Shown here: positions 24,829 through 33,216 of the stretch, piece by piece
Layout: each line of letters begins with the position of its first letter
Numbering within the stretch: the first letter of the stretch is position 1
Assembly: GCF_018966525.1 (NCBI RefSeq)
Contig: NZ_CP076607.1
Coordinates: 1,488,001 to 1,552,000, forward strand
Direction of reading: 5' to 3'
From: Paenibacillus sophorae
GTDB lineage: Bacteria > Bacillota > Bacilli > Paenibacillales > Paenibacillaceae
DNA: 64,000 nucleotides
Notes under the pieces: model-generated
The model's input: the letters and a program-made list of their open reading frames with translations, nothing else
Database searches by the model: none
What the model was told of the DNA's origin: nothing
Made by a program: the position numbers and the translations under genes

Positions 24829-25803
24829 TTGGAACGTGAACTGCTAACGATAAAAGGGCTGAAGACCTATTTTTATACGGATGAAGGGGTGGTCCCGGCC
24901 GTTGACGGTGTGGATATCACCATCCGCGAAGGGCAGACCGTAGGCGTTGTCGGAGAGTCCGGCTCCGGAAAAAGCGTCACCTCCTTAACGGCGATGCGAT
25001 TAACCCCGGGTAAAGTGATGGAAGGCTCCATTCTGTTTGACGGCAAAGATCTGCTCACTCTATCCGAGCAGCAAATGCAGGATGTCCGGGGCAATGAAAT
25101 GGCGATGATCTTTCAGGAGCCGATGACCTCGCTGAATCCGGTATTTACGGTCGGGCAGCAGATTGGAGAAGCGGTTCGGATTCATTTAAAGTACAGCAAG
25201 AAGCAGGCCAGAGCCCGGTCCATTGAGATGCTGAAGCTGGTCGGTATCCCGAGACCGGAACAGATCGTCGACGAGTATCCCCATCGTTTATCCGGAGGGA
25301 TGAGGCAGAGGGTGATGATTGCGATGGCCATGGCGTGCAATCCCAAGCTGCTGATTGCCGATGAACCGACGACTGCGCTGGATGTAACGATTCAGGCGCA
25401 AATCCTGAATTTGATGAAAGAACTGAAATCAGCGCACGGTACGGCGATCCTGCTCATTACGCATGACCTTGGTGTTGTGGCGGAAATGTGTGACCGCGTG
25501 GTGGTCATGTACGGCGGCAAGGTCGTTGAAGAAAGCGACGTTATTACGCTCTTTACCGAGCCGAAACATCCGTATACGCAAGGGCTGATGAAGTCGATGC
25601 CGACGCTGGACTCGGAGGAGAAGCGGCTCTATTCCATCAAGGGAAGCGTACCGATTCCCGGCAGCTTGCGGGAAGGGTGCTATTTTGCTCCCCGCTGCGA
25701 ATTCGCGATGGATGTCTGCCGCAGACAAGCGCCGGAGCTTACGGAAATTGGGCAGGGACACTTCACAAGATGCTGGCTCCATGCATCCGAGGGAGAGGAA
25801 TGA
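24829..25803 (+). CDS. ABC transporter ATP-binding protein, DppD/OppD type
   Basis: This 324-residue ATPase has Walker A GESGSGKSVT, signature LSGGMRQRVMIAMAMAC and Walker B LLIADEPTTALD, with a C-terminal oligopeptide/dipeptide extension. Four cysteine-containing positions in CYFAPRCEFAMDVC ... RC resemble the Fe-S or Cys-rich tail of OppD/DppD. Translation starts at a TTG after GGGGAGGGG. The stop overlaps the start of the next ATPase (ATGA), so the two ATPases are coupled. Confidence 0.93.
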   Translation: MERELLTIKGLKTYFYTDEGVVPAVDGVDITIREGQTVGVVGESGSGKSVTSLTAMRLTPGKVMEGSILFDGKDLLTLSEQQMQDVRGNEMAMIFQEPMTSLNPVFTVGQQIGEAVRIHLKYSKKQARARSIEMLKLVGIPRPEQIVDEYPHRLSGGMRQRVMIAMAMACNPKLLIADEPTTALDVTIQAQILNLMKELKSAHGTAILLITHDLGVVAEMCDRVVVMYGGKVVEESDVITLFTEPKHPYTQGLMKSMPTLDSEEKRLYSIKGSVPIPGSLREGCYFAPRCEFAMDVCRRQAPELTEIGQGHFTRCWLHASEGEE

Positions 25804-26774
25804 TCACAATGAAGCAGCCTTTGCTTGAGATCAGAAATTTAAAAAAGTATTTCCCGATTAAAAAGGGGATCTTGGGCCGGACTGTAGGCCATGTAAGAGC
25901 GGTTGACGGATTGGATTTTACGATTTATAAGGGAGAAACGCTCGGATTAGTAGGGGAAAGCGGCTGCGGAAAATCGACAACGGGGAGAACGCTTCTCCAA
26001 CTGCTCCATCCGACAGAGGGACAGGTCTATTATCAGGGGAGAAATCTCGTGGGACTGCCTCCAGCCGAGCTCAGAAAGGTCCGCAAGGATATGCAGATGG
26101 TATTTCAGGACCCGTATGCTTCCCTCGATCCCCGCCTCACCGTCTTCGATATTATCGCCGAGCCGCTGGAGATCCACAATGTTGCCCAAGGTAAGGAAAA
26201 AACACGGCGAGTCGAGGAACTGCTGAATACTGTAGGCTTAAGCAGCTACCATGCCAAGCGGTATGTGCATGAATTCAGCGGCGGGCAACGGCAGCGGATC
26301 GGGATTGCCAGGGCGCTGGCGTTAAACCCCATGCTGATTGTCGCCGACGAGCCGGTCTCCGCCCTGGACGTGTCGATCCAATCCCAGGTCATCAATCTTA
26401 TGCAGGATCTGCAGGAGCAATTTCATTTGACCTATTTATTTATTGCTCATGATTTGAGTGTGGTGAAGCATATCAGCAATCGGATCGGCGTGATGTATTT
26501 GGGACGATTGGTGGAGCTGGCGGATAAGCGGGAACTGTTCGATTCCCCCAAGCATCCGTATACCCAGGCTTTATTGTCGGCTGTGCCGACTCCGAGTCCG
26601 TTAATCAAGAAGGAGAGAATTGTGCTGCAAGGGGATGTGCCGAGTCCGGCCAATCCGCCTGCGGGCTGTACGTTCCACCCAAGATGCAGCGAATGCATGG
26701 CGATATGCAAGACGGACAAGCCGGTATTGAGGCAAGTGGATGGACGTTACGTTGCCTGTCATTTGTACAATTAA
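25800..26774 (+). CDS. ABC transporter ATP-binding protein, DppF/OppF type
   Basis: This 324-residue partner ATPase has Walker A GESGCGKSTTGR, signature FSGGQRQRIGIARALAL and Walker B LIVADEPVSALD, plus the C-terminal oligopeptide domain with CTFHPRCSECMAIC. The start overlaps the preceding stop as ATGA; the longer frame upstream is inside the DppD-like gene. It completes a five-gene peptide-type importer (binding protein, two permeases, two ATPases). Confidence 0.93.
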   Translation: MITMKQPLLEIRNLKKYFPIKKGILGRTVGHVRAVDGLDFTIYKGETLGLVGESGCGKSTTGRTLLQLLHPTEGQVYYQGRNLVGLPPAELRKVRKDMQMVFQDPYASLDPRLTVFDIIAEPLEIHNVAQGKEKTRRVEELLNTVGLSSYHAKRYVHEFSGGQRQRIGIARALALNPMLIVADEPVSALDVSIQSQVINLMQDLQEQFHLTYLFIAHDLSVVKHISNRIGVMYLGRLVELADKRELFDSPKHPYTQALLSAVPTPSPLIKKERIVLQGDVPSPANPPAGCTFHPRCSECMAICKTDKPVLRQVDGRYVACHLYN

Positions 26775-26799
26775 AAGCAGGGGAGGATGACAACTCAGC

Positions 26800-27630
26800 A
26801 TGAATCCGTTATTCAGGCAGCCTTGGCTGCAAAAAGGAGCGACGACATTATACGCTTGTCAATTCGACCAACGCTTCTCCTATTGCGCTTACGTTCCCGA
26901 TTGTTATGACGGCGAGCAACCCGGGAACCATCCGTTTGTTGTCTTAATACACGGTACAGACCGTACTGCACAGAAATATAGAGACGGATTCAAGGAGTTT
27001 GCCGAGGCAACCGGAGCCATCATATTGGCTCCTTTATTTCCGGCGGGGATTATCGACCCGGAAGAATTGAATGCTTACAAATTTATCGAATCTCACGAGA
27101 TTCGATATGATGAGATTTTGCTCGCTATGATCAAGGAGTTTTCCGGCAAATACGGTGTGGCCTGCGATAAGTTTTTGCTCTTCGGATTTTCCGGCGGAGC
27201 CCAGTTCGTTCACCGGTTCTATTATCTTCATCCTGAACGTTTACATGGTGTTTCAGTCGCTTCTCCAGGCAATGTTACTTTATTGGATGAAACGAGGGAC
27301 TGGTTTGTAGGGACACGGGGAGCCGCTGTACGATTCGGCAAGGAAATCAATGAAGAGCTGTTGCGTAAGGTACCCGTCCAGTTGGTGATTGGAAGCGAGG
27401 ATAACATGGTCCTGAAAACCGGAGCTGAAAATCCGTTCTGGCTCGAAGGCGTGGATGCTGCGGGAAGCAGCCGCTTGGAGCGGATTCGAACGTTGAGAGA
27501 CGGTATGGTCGAGAAGGGGATTTCGGTCCGGTACGATGAAGTGCAAGGGGTCTCCCATGAAGGGATGAAGCTGTTTGAGCCTGTTCAACGATTTTTTGGA
27601 GAAGTGTTGAGCAGGCTTGAAGCATTTTGA
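26800..27630 (+). CDS. Alpha/beta hydrolase
   Basis: This 276-residue serine hydrolase has the oxyanion segment FVVLIHGTDRTAQKY, a nucleophile elbow GFSGGA (FLLFGFSGGAQFVHRFYYLH) and a likely catalytic histidine in GVSHEGMKLF near the C-terminus. No signal peptide is seen. It directly follows the importer and overlaps the upstream edge of the RraA-like gene region. Hydrolysis of an imported ester or amide is a reasonable role, perhaps the first step on the transported compound; this is inferred from context. Confidence 0.83.
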   Translation: MNPLFRQPWLQKGATTLYACQFDQRFSYCAYVPDCYDGEQPGNHPFVVLIHGTDRTAQKYRDGFKEFAEATGAIILAPLFPAGIIDPEELNAYKFIESHEIRYDEILLAMIKEFSGKYGVACDKFLLFGFSGGAQFVHRFYYLHPERLHGVSVASPGNVTLLDETRDWFVGTRGAAVRFGKEINEELLRKVPVQLVIGSEDNMVLKTGAENPFWLEGVDAAGSSRLERIRTLRDGMVEKGISVRYDEVQGVSHEGMKLFEPVQRFFGEVLSRLEAF

Positions 27631-27644
27631 AAGGAGCGGGTTCA

Positions 27645-28289
27645 ATGTTTCGATTAAATCCGAGAGTTCAGGGCGTCACCCCGGACCTGTTATCCGTTTA
27701 TGAGCAGGTGATGCCTTCGACCATCGGCCACATGACCGATTTCGGTTTTTTGAAAGGTTTGCAGCCGCTGTTTCGGCCTATACGCTTCGTGGGCAATGCG
27801 GTAACCGTCCGCATTCCCCATATGGATTCTTCCGCCGTACATAAAGCGCTGGATATCGTCATGCCGGGCGATGTGCTTGTGATCGACATGTCCGGTGACA
27901 CGGATCGTTCCTGCTGGGGAGGAATTTGCTCCTATATCGCCAAGGCCAAGAAGCTGGCCGGTGTGATTGTAGCAGGCTGCGTCAATGATGTTCAGGAGAT
28001 TCTCGAACTGCAGCTTCCCGTGTTTTCGCTCGGCGTAAGTCCCTTAACGACACGGATTTTGGGGCTTGAGGGAGAAATCAATACGGTCATCAGTGTGTGC
28101 GGAGTCGCTGTACGTCCGGGTGACCTGATTGCGGCCGATGACGATGGAGTGTTCGTGATCGATCCGAACGATGCCATGAAGTATGGCCTGAAAGCCATTG
28201 AAATCCAGAATGCCGAAACCGAGTTGAAGCGAAAATTAAACGAAGGTATTACGCTGGCTTCGATAAGCGGAGCTGACCAATGGTTTTGA
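27645..28289 (+). CDS. RraA-family protein (possible oxaloacetate/hydroxy-methyl-oxoglutarate aldolase)
   Basis: This 214-residue RraA/HMG-aldolase-like protein shows TIGHMTDFGF, MDSSAVHKALDIVMPGDVLVI-type strand, SCWGGICSYIAKAKKLAGVIV (glycine-rich active-site loop), RPGDLIAADDDGVFVI. The equivalent of the G-G-x7-A-x(2)-RG-xxx-D site is altered (AGCVNDVQE where RDxxE is usual), so activity should be tested rather than assumed. Family aldolases release pyruvate from 4-hydroxy-4-methyl-2-oxoglutarate and decarboxylate oxaloacetate. It is the last gene of the catabolic transcript, before a long inverted repeat. Confidence 0.82.
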   Translation: MFRLNPRVQGVTPDLLSVYEQVMPSTIGHMTDFGFLKGLQPLFRPIRFVGNAVTVRIPHMDSSAVHKALDIVMPGDVLVIDMSGDTDRSCWGGICSYIAKAKKLAGVIVAGCVNDVQEILELQLPVFSLGVSPLTTRILGLEGEINTVISVCGVAVRPGDLIAADDDGVFVIDPNDAMKYGLKAIEIQNAETELKRKLNEGITLASISGADQWF

Positions 28290-28292
28290 GTG

Positions 28293-28334
28293 ATGCGAAG
28301 CCATATAACGGGAGGTCGGCATATGGCTTCGCAT
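28293..28334. terminator. Long inverted repeat between convergent genes
   Basis: Perfect 14-base arms (ATGCGAAGCCATAT / ATATGGCTTCGCAT) enclose a 14-base loop. It lies between the RraA-like stop and the stop of the minus-strand nitroreductase. There is no T run, so it may act as a bidirectional stop or mRNA end. Confidence 0.65.
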
Positions 28335-28347
28335 GTCCCATTAAAGC

Positions 28348-29190
28348 TTAGTTTGCGGACGGAACTAGCGGAATATCTCCAGCATCCGACTCATAAAAAC
28401 TAACTTCTAACGGGTTTCTATCCACTAATCTTGGATAACGATACTTGGCGTAGCCTACCATAACGGCGCCTGTTATTTTCTTCCCTTCAGGAATATTGAA
28501 TAATTTCAGCATGGGGGAATGATCCTTAAGAGCAATCTTCTCAAATATTCCAGCCCAACATGAACCTAATCCAAGCGTTGGCGCATATAGCTCCAAATAG
28601 GCCAATGAAAGAATGGAGTTTTCTCTTCCTCTTGGAAAATCCTCATCAGCAATGGCGAGAACAAGAGCGGGGGCTCCCCGTAAAATAGTGTCGATACCTT
28701 GCTCATGATAAGGTTTGAAAAAGTTATCTCTTCCCCGACTGAGCTGGGCATCACTTTCCAATCCTTCCACTGCAATTGCAACAGCCCGGTTAATGACATC
28801 CCTATTGTCTATTATTTTATAGGACACGCCCTGCAGATTGCTTCCGGTAGGGGCATAATGCGCAATATTAACAAGCTGTATTAGCTGTTCTCTTGGAACG
28901 GGAGCGGCTTTATAAGACCGGATGGAACGTCTTGTACGAAGGAAGTTTTCCGCCTCCTCCGGGCTTAATTTTGGCAGCTTTCTTGAGCTCGTTTGATCAG
29001 CAAGCGGTGTTTTCTTGTTATCAATAGCTTCTCTGGGACAGACCGCTACACAATGGCCGCAGGCAATACAGTTTTGCGGGTAAACTTCTTCCGGACCATT
29101 TTCTCCAAGCTTCAATGCCTGCTCCGGACACTCGCTTATACAAATCCCGCACTTCGCACATTTCGCTTGATCTACAGTTATCAAATTCAT
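28348..29190 (-). CDS. Nitroreductase with N-terminal 2x[4Fe-4S] ferredoxin domain
   Basis: This 280-residue protein has two CxxCxxCxxxCP clusters at its amino end (CAKCGICISECPEQA and CIACGHCVAVCPREA), then an FMN nitroreductase domain (RTRRSIRSYKAAPVPREQL ... YAPTGSNLQGV ... GLGSCWAGIF). The ferredoxin part can pass electrons to the flavin, so ferredoxin-like or another low-potential donor rather than NAD(P)H alone is possible. GGGAGG precedes the ATG. It is divergent from a LysR regulator with a shared operator region, the usual arrangement for a regulator and its target. Confidence 0.92.
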   Translation of the reverse strand: MNLITVDQAKCAKCGICISECPEQALKLGENGPEEVYPQNCIACGHCVAVCPREAIDNKKTPLADQTSSRKLPKLSPEEAENFLRTRRSIRSYKAAPVPREQLIQLVNIAHYAPTGSNLQGVSYKIIDNRDVINRAVAIAVEGLESDAQLSRGRDNFFKPYHEQGIDTILRGAPALVLAIADEDFPRGRENSILSLAYLELYAPTLGLGSCWAGIFEKIALKDHSPMLKLFNIPEGKKITGAVMVGYAKYRYPRLVDRNPLEVSFYESDAGDIPLVPSAN

Positions 29191-29275
29191 GTTTATCCTC
29201 CCCGATCGCTATCTTCTCTTTCCTACTTGTCGTTTGCTCTGATCTGATGATACAATACATTCAGATATAAATAAA

Positions 29276-29290
29276 ATGAATATTATTCAT
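29276..29290. promoter_or_regulatory. LysR-type operator (T-N11-A palindrome)
   Basis: A perfect 15-base palindrome ATGAATA-T-TATTCAT contains T-N11-A, the classic LysR box. It lies between the divergent nitroreductase and LysR genes, next to the LysR ribosome binding site. Confidence 0.6.
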
Positions 29291-29311
29291 AGGAGGCATA
29301 TCAAAATCGGT

Positions 29312-30178
29312 ATGAATGATGCACAATTGCAGTTAATCGTCAAAATTGCGGATACGGGAAGCTTTACTAGAGCCGGACAGGAACTGAATATGACACAGCC
29401 TGCCGTAAGCCGTGCCATATCCTCACTCGAAGCTGAGCTTGGGGTGGTCCTGTTCATTCGTAACCGTCGTAATGGGGCAATGCTTACGGATATCGGGAAG
29501 CGTATCCTCCGGATTTTCAGGGAGATTTTGCAGGGGTTTGAGAAAGTTGATCAGGAGATTGCCAAGGAAAAGGGACTGGAAATAGGGACGATTCGAATCG
29601 GAGCATTTCCGGTAGCCTCCGCCCATTTTATTCCCAAGATTATCCGCTGTATTTCTGAAAAATATCCGAATATCGAATTTTCGATCCTTGAAGGGACCAT
29701 AGCCGAAATCAAGGAGTGGCTGGAAACCCGGTTCATTGATGTAGGATTGCTTATTCCGCCGGTTAATGAGTTTGAGACGTTTCCGTTATACCGTGAAAAA
29801 ATGTTCGCCGTTCTAAGAGACGACCACCCATTATTTAAACAGACCGTAATACGAGTACAGGATTTGCAGGACGAACCGATGATTATATGCAGAGCAGGCT
29901 TCGAACCGCCTGTTATCGATTGGTTCAATAAAGCCGGAATGAATCCTCGGGAAAAATTTGTGGTCTTTAACTACAATACAGGCTTAAACATGGTGCAAGA
30001 AGGACTGGGAATGGCGATCATGTCCGAGCTGTCGTTATACAATCTGCCTCCAAACGTCGGCGTTCGCGAGATTGATCCGGAGGGATACCGGGATATTCAT
30101 ATCGCAGTTCACTCGTTAGAGGAATCGTCAATCGCTGTAAAATTATTTATTGAAACAGCACTTCAGCTATTTGCTTAA
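29312..30178 (+). CDS. LysR-family transcriptional regulator
   Basis: This 288-residue LysR regulator has an N-terminal winged helix (LQLIVKIADTGSFTRAGQEL, then NMTQPAVSRAISSLEAELG) and a periplasmic-binding-like effector domain (IGAFPVASAHFIPKII ... GLGMAIMSELSLY). The start MNDAQLQLIV is chosen by family length; the AGGAGG lies about 15 bases upstream, which is longer than ideal. It probably controls the divergent Fe-S nitroreductase. Confidence 0.9.
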   Translation: MNDAQLQLIVKIADTGSFTRAGQELNMTQPAVSRAISSLEAELGVVLFIRNRRNGAMLTDIGKRILRIFREILQGFEKVDQEIAKEKGLEIGTIRIGAFPVASAHFIPKIIRCISEKYPNIEFSILEGTIAEIKEWLETRFIDVGLLIPPVNEFETFPLYREKMFAVLRDDHPLFKQTVIRVQDLQDEPMIICRAGFEPPVIDWFNKAGMNPREKFVVFNYNTGLNMVQEGLGMAIMSELSLYNLPPNVGVREIDPEGYRDIHIAVHSLEESSIAVKLFIETALQLFA

Positions 30179-30264
30179 CTGCTATGGTATTCCATTAATC
30201 TGGATAAATCACCCCTATACGACACATGCTATTACAGTAAAAGTTGTGTACGGAGGTGCTACGG

Positions 30265-31803
30265 ATGATGATCTGGCGACGAAAACGGCTGAGCAGCAGT
30301 ACCCCGGCTATGGATGATCCTGTTGCCACAGAAGAAACGTTGTCTGCCGAGATCAGTCAGAATGAAGCCTTTGTGAAGCAAGCGTTTCAAAGGTGCTCGG
30401 ATTTGGTGATCCGCAAAATTAATCATCTAGACGGGACGCTAAGGCAGATCATTGTTTACTTAGAAACTTTGGCAGATGACAAGAAAGTGAGTGAGCAGCT
30501 CGTTAAGCCGTTAACGGCCGATCAGCACAACCGGAGGGCCGTTGAAACGGAAACGTGGGAAGGCGAATCGATGCCGGTTGACAAAAAGGTTGTGACGTCC
30601 AGATGGTCGGAAATTATCCGGCTTGTCCTGCGCGGGCATGCTGCCGTGTTCACCGAAGGCGAAGATCACGCCGTTTGCTTTGCAGTGAATGCCATAATCC
30701 AAAGATCTATCGAGGAGCCATCGTCGGAACAGGTCATTCGAGGCGGCAAAGAAGGGTTCATTGAAAGACAGTCCGTTAATGTTGGGCTGCTGCGCAATTA
30801 TCTTCGTACTCCGCGTCTGAAAATGGAGGCTTATAGCGTAGGCGAGTTGACGGAAACGAAGGTGCTGGTTGCTTATATCGAAGGACTTGCCGATGATACC
30901 GTCATCGATCAGGTACGAAACAAAATTGCTTCCATCCAAATCGACGGCGTATTGGAATCCGGCACCATTGAGGAACTGATCGTAGACGATCCGTTTCCTA
31001 TTTTTCCCCATGTACAAATAACGGAACGGCCGGACGTCGTTGCAGGGAGCTTGCTGGAAGGAAGAGTCGCTATTCTGGTCGATAACACTCCCTTCGTTAT
31101 GATCGTACCCACCACGTTCTGGGCCGGATTGCAGGCAAGCGAAGATTATTATCTTAACTCCCCCGTAGCCACTTTCACGAGATGGGTCCGGTTTATTTTT
31201 TTGTTTGTGGCTATTTTTGCCCCTTCCTTCTTTGTTGCGGTGACGTCTTATCATCAGGAAATGATCCCCACCAGCTTGCTGCTGAGCATCGCCTCTGCGC
31301 GGGAACCGGTGCCTTTTCCGGTCATGATCGAAGCGTTAATCATGGAAATTATGTTTGAGGCACTGCGGGAAGCCGGTATTCGCTTGCCAAGGGCTATAGG
31401 CCAGACAGTAAGCATCGTCGGCGGTCTTGTCATCGGACAGGCGGCCGTGCTGGCGGGCATTATTTCGGCGCCCATCCTTATCGTCGTATCGACGACAGGC
31501 ATAGCGGCCTTCCTCATTCCACGGTTTAATTTCGCCAACGGAGTCCGCCTGCTGCGGTTTCCGATCATCCTTCTGGCGGGATCGCTGGGATTATACGGGA
31601 TGGCGCTCGGTTTCTTGGGCATTCTGCTCTATGTCGTCCATTTAAAATCGTTTGGGGTTCCTTATTTTACGCCGGTAGCTCCCTTTTCGCTCAGAGCCTT
31701 CAAGGATGTCTGGATCCGGGCGCCCAGAAACAATGGCGGCGGTCTATCCGGCCCCTCCTACGAAAGAGCTGTAAAAGCACCGCGGCAGGAGGGAGGAGAG
31801 TAG
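30265..31803 (+). CDS. Spore germination protein, GerA/GerKA family (A subunit)
   Basis: This 512-residue A subunit of a nutrient germinant receptor sits in the inner membrane of the spore. A hydrophilic N-terminal half carries family blocks (EAFVKQAFQRCSDLVIRK, then RGHAAVFTEGEDHAVCF and VEEL-type IEELIVDDPFPIFPHVQITERPDVV). The membrane part follows with FVAVTSYHQEMIPTSLLLSI, PFPVMIEALIMEIMFEALREAG and RLPRAIGQTVSIVGGLVIGQ. ACGGAGGTG precedes the ATG. It is the first gene of the operon, with the C subunit immediately after the stop. Confidence 0.93.
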   Translation: MMIWRRKRLSSSTPAMDDPVATEETLSAEISQNEAFVKQAFQRCSDLVIRKINHLDGTLRQIIVYLETLADDKKVSEQLVKPLTADQHNRRAVETETWEGESMPVDKKVVTSRWSEIIRLVLRGHAAVFTEGEDHAVCFAVNAIIQRSIEEPSSEQVIRGGKEGFIERQSVNVGLLRNYLRTPRLKMEAYSVGELTETKVLVAYIEGLADDTVIDQVRNKIASIQIDGVLESGTIEELIVDDPFPIFPHVQITERPDVVAGSLLEGRVAILVDNTPFVMIVPTTFWAGLQASEDYYLNSPVATFTRWVRFIFLFVAIFAPSFFVAVTSYHQEMIPTSLLLSIASAREPVPFPVMIEALIMEIMFEALREAGIRLPRAIGQTVSIVGGLVIGQAAVLAGIISAPILIVVSTTGIAAFLIPRFNFANGVRLLRFPIILLAGSLGLYGMALGFLGILLYVVHLKSFGVPYFTPVAPFSLRAFKDVWIRAPRNNGGGLSGPSYERAVKAPRQEGGE

Positions 31804-31804
31804 C

Positions 31805-32986
31805 TTGAAGCGAGTGATGCTGATCGGGATTTTGTTGTTGATTCCGCTGATCCATACCGGTTGTTGGGACCGGAAAGAAATCAACGATATCGGTTTGGTT
31901 ATGGCAACTGCGATTGATCTGGCGGAAGACGGACAAATGCAGGCAACCCTTCAGGTGGCCGTTCCATCTCCTTCCTCGCAAACGTCCGGCGCCTCGAAGG
32001 AAACGGAGCGCTTCTTTTTAATTTCGGACGTTGGAAAAAACGGGATTGAAATTGAGCAAAAGCTTCAACAAAAAATGTCCAGAACGTTATTTTTTTCGCA
32101 CCGCAGCGTGATCCTGGTCGGGGAAGCTTTGGCCCGTAAAGGCCTGGATGATATATTGGATACGTTCACCCGGAATCCGCGAAACCGTTTGAAAGCCTAT
32201 ATACTGGTCGTTAAAGGGAAAAAAGCGGGGGATCTTCTTCAAGTTGAATACCCTTATGAGCTTGCTCCCTCCGAAGCGTTGAAGGAAATGGAGATGCTGC
32301 AGGGAAAAGGAACGGTTGCTACGCTGCGCGATTATATGATTGCATCTGCAAGCGAGGGAATGAGCCCGACAACCGGTGTATTGGAGCCGACCGTTTTTCG
32401 CAGCTCGGGGAAAAAAGACGAAAAGCCACTGTTCCGTATAACCGGAACGGCAATTTTTAAATCGTCAAAATTGGTCGGGTTTTTAAATAATACGGAAACG
32501 CACGAATTTCTTTGGTTCAAGGGAAATAAAAAGGGGGATGGCATCGCTGCCGGCCTGCCGGACGGCATGGGAAATGCGGCTTTCAGCGTAACCTCCAGCA
32601 AAACAAAAATCAAGACCGATTGGAATAGCAATCCGCTCAAATTTCATATTGATCTAACAGCAAAAGGGGATTTGGTTGAGAACGATTCCAAGCTTGACGT
32701 ATCCAACTCGAACAACCTCAGAACAGTGAAAAAGGCGCTTGAGAAACAGGTGGTCCTAAATATGGAGGCTTTTCTGCGGAAAATCCAAACTGAATATCAT
32801 GCGGATATTGTCGGCTTCAGCCAGCAGCTGCAAAGAGATAACCCGAAGAAGTGGCGCACCGTGGAGAAGGAGTGGGACCGCTATTTTACGGAGGCCGACA
32901 TTTCTGTAACGGTAAATCTCGCCATCAACAATACCGGTGAAATCGGGCCTCCATTGCAATTTAAAGACAAGGAGATCATGAAGTGA
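31805..32986 (+). CDS. Spore germination lipoprotein, Ger(x)C family (C subunit)
   Basis: This 393-residue lipoprotein starts at a TTG right after the A-subunit stop; the ribosome binding site lies inside the A gene (GGAGGGAGAG). The lipobox LIHTGC places the anchor at Cys20, followed by the GerC hallmark WDRKEINDIGLVMATAIDL. Later blocks are MSRTLFFSHRSVILVGEALA, RNPRNRLKAYILV and a C-terminal FYTEADI-like segment. GerC binds the outer face of the spore inner membrane and is needed for receptor function. Confidence 0.92.
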   Translation: MKRVMLIGILLLIPLIHTGCWDRKEINDIGLVMATAIDLAEDGQMQATLQVAVPSPSSQTSGASKETERFFLISDVGKNGIEIEQKLQQKMSRTLFFSHRSVILVGEALARKGLDDILDTFTRNPRNRLKAYILVVKGKKAGDLLQVEYPYELAPSEALKEMEMLQGKGTVATLRDYMIASASEGMSPTTGVLEPTVFRSSGKKDEKPLFRITGTAIFKSSKLVGFLNNTETHEFLWFKGNKKGDGIAAGLPDGMGNAAFSVTSSKTKIKTDWNSNPLKFHIDLTAKGDLVENDSKLDVSNSNNLRTVKKALEKQVVLNMEAFLRKIQTEYHADIVGFSQQLQRDNPKKWRTVEKEWDRYFTEADISVTVNLAINNTGEIGPPLQFKDKEIMK

Positions 32987-33216
32987 TGCTCATACTGCCG
33001 GCTATATATGTCCTTTGTCTTGGCGCTTTCACTTTCATTCAAATCCGCCGGTTGTGGAGCCGGAACGAGACGCGGGAAGCTTGGATCTATGGGTTATCCA
33101 TGGCTGTGTCCACCGTCACCGGCGCGCTTCTGATCGCGGGTATCGAGTTCCCGACCTTTGTCCTGCCGTACAAAATCGTATTTGAATCGATTGGGAAATC
33201 GATTTTGTCCCGTTAA
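32983..33216 (+). CDS. Small membrane protein of the germination operon
   Basis: This 77-residue protein has two hydrophobic helices (LILPAIYVLCLGAFTFIQI and SMAVSTVTGALLIAGIEF) joined by a charged loop. The start overlaps the GerC stop (ATGA), so it is coupled. Small D-type subunits with two membrane helices occur in some Bacillales ger operons and tune the receptor. The match here rests on size, topology and location. Its last four bases overlap the stop of the convergent B-subunit gene. Confidence 0.72.
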   Translation: MMLILPAIYVLCLGAFTFIQIRRLWSRNETREAWIYGLSMAVSTVTGALLIAGIEFPTFVLPYKIVFESIGKSILSR

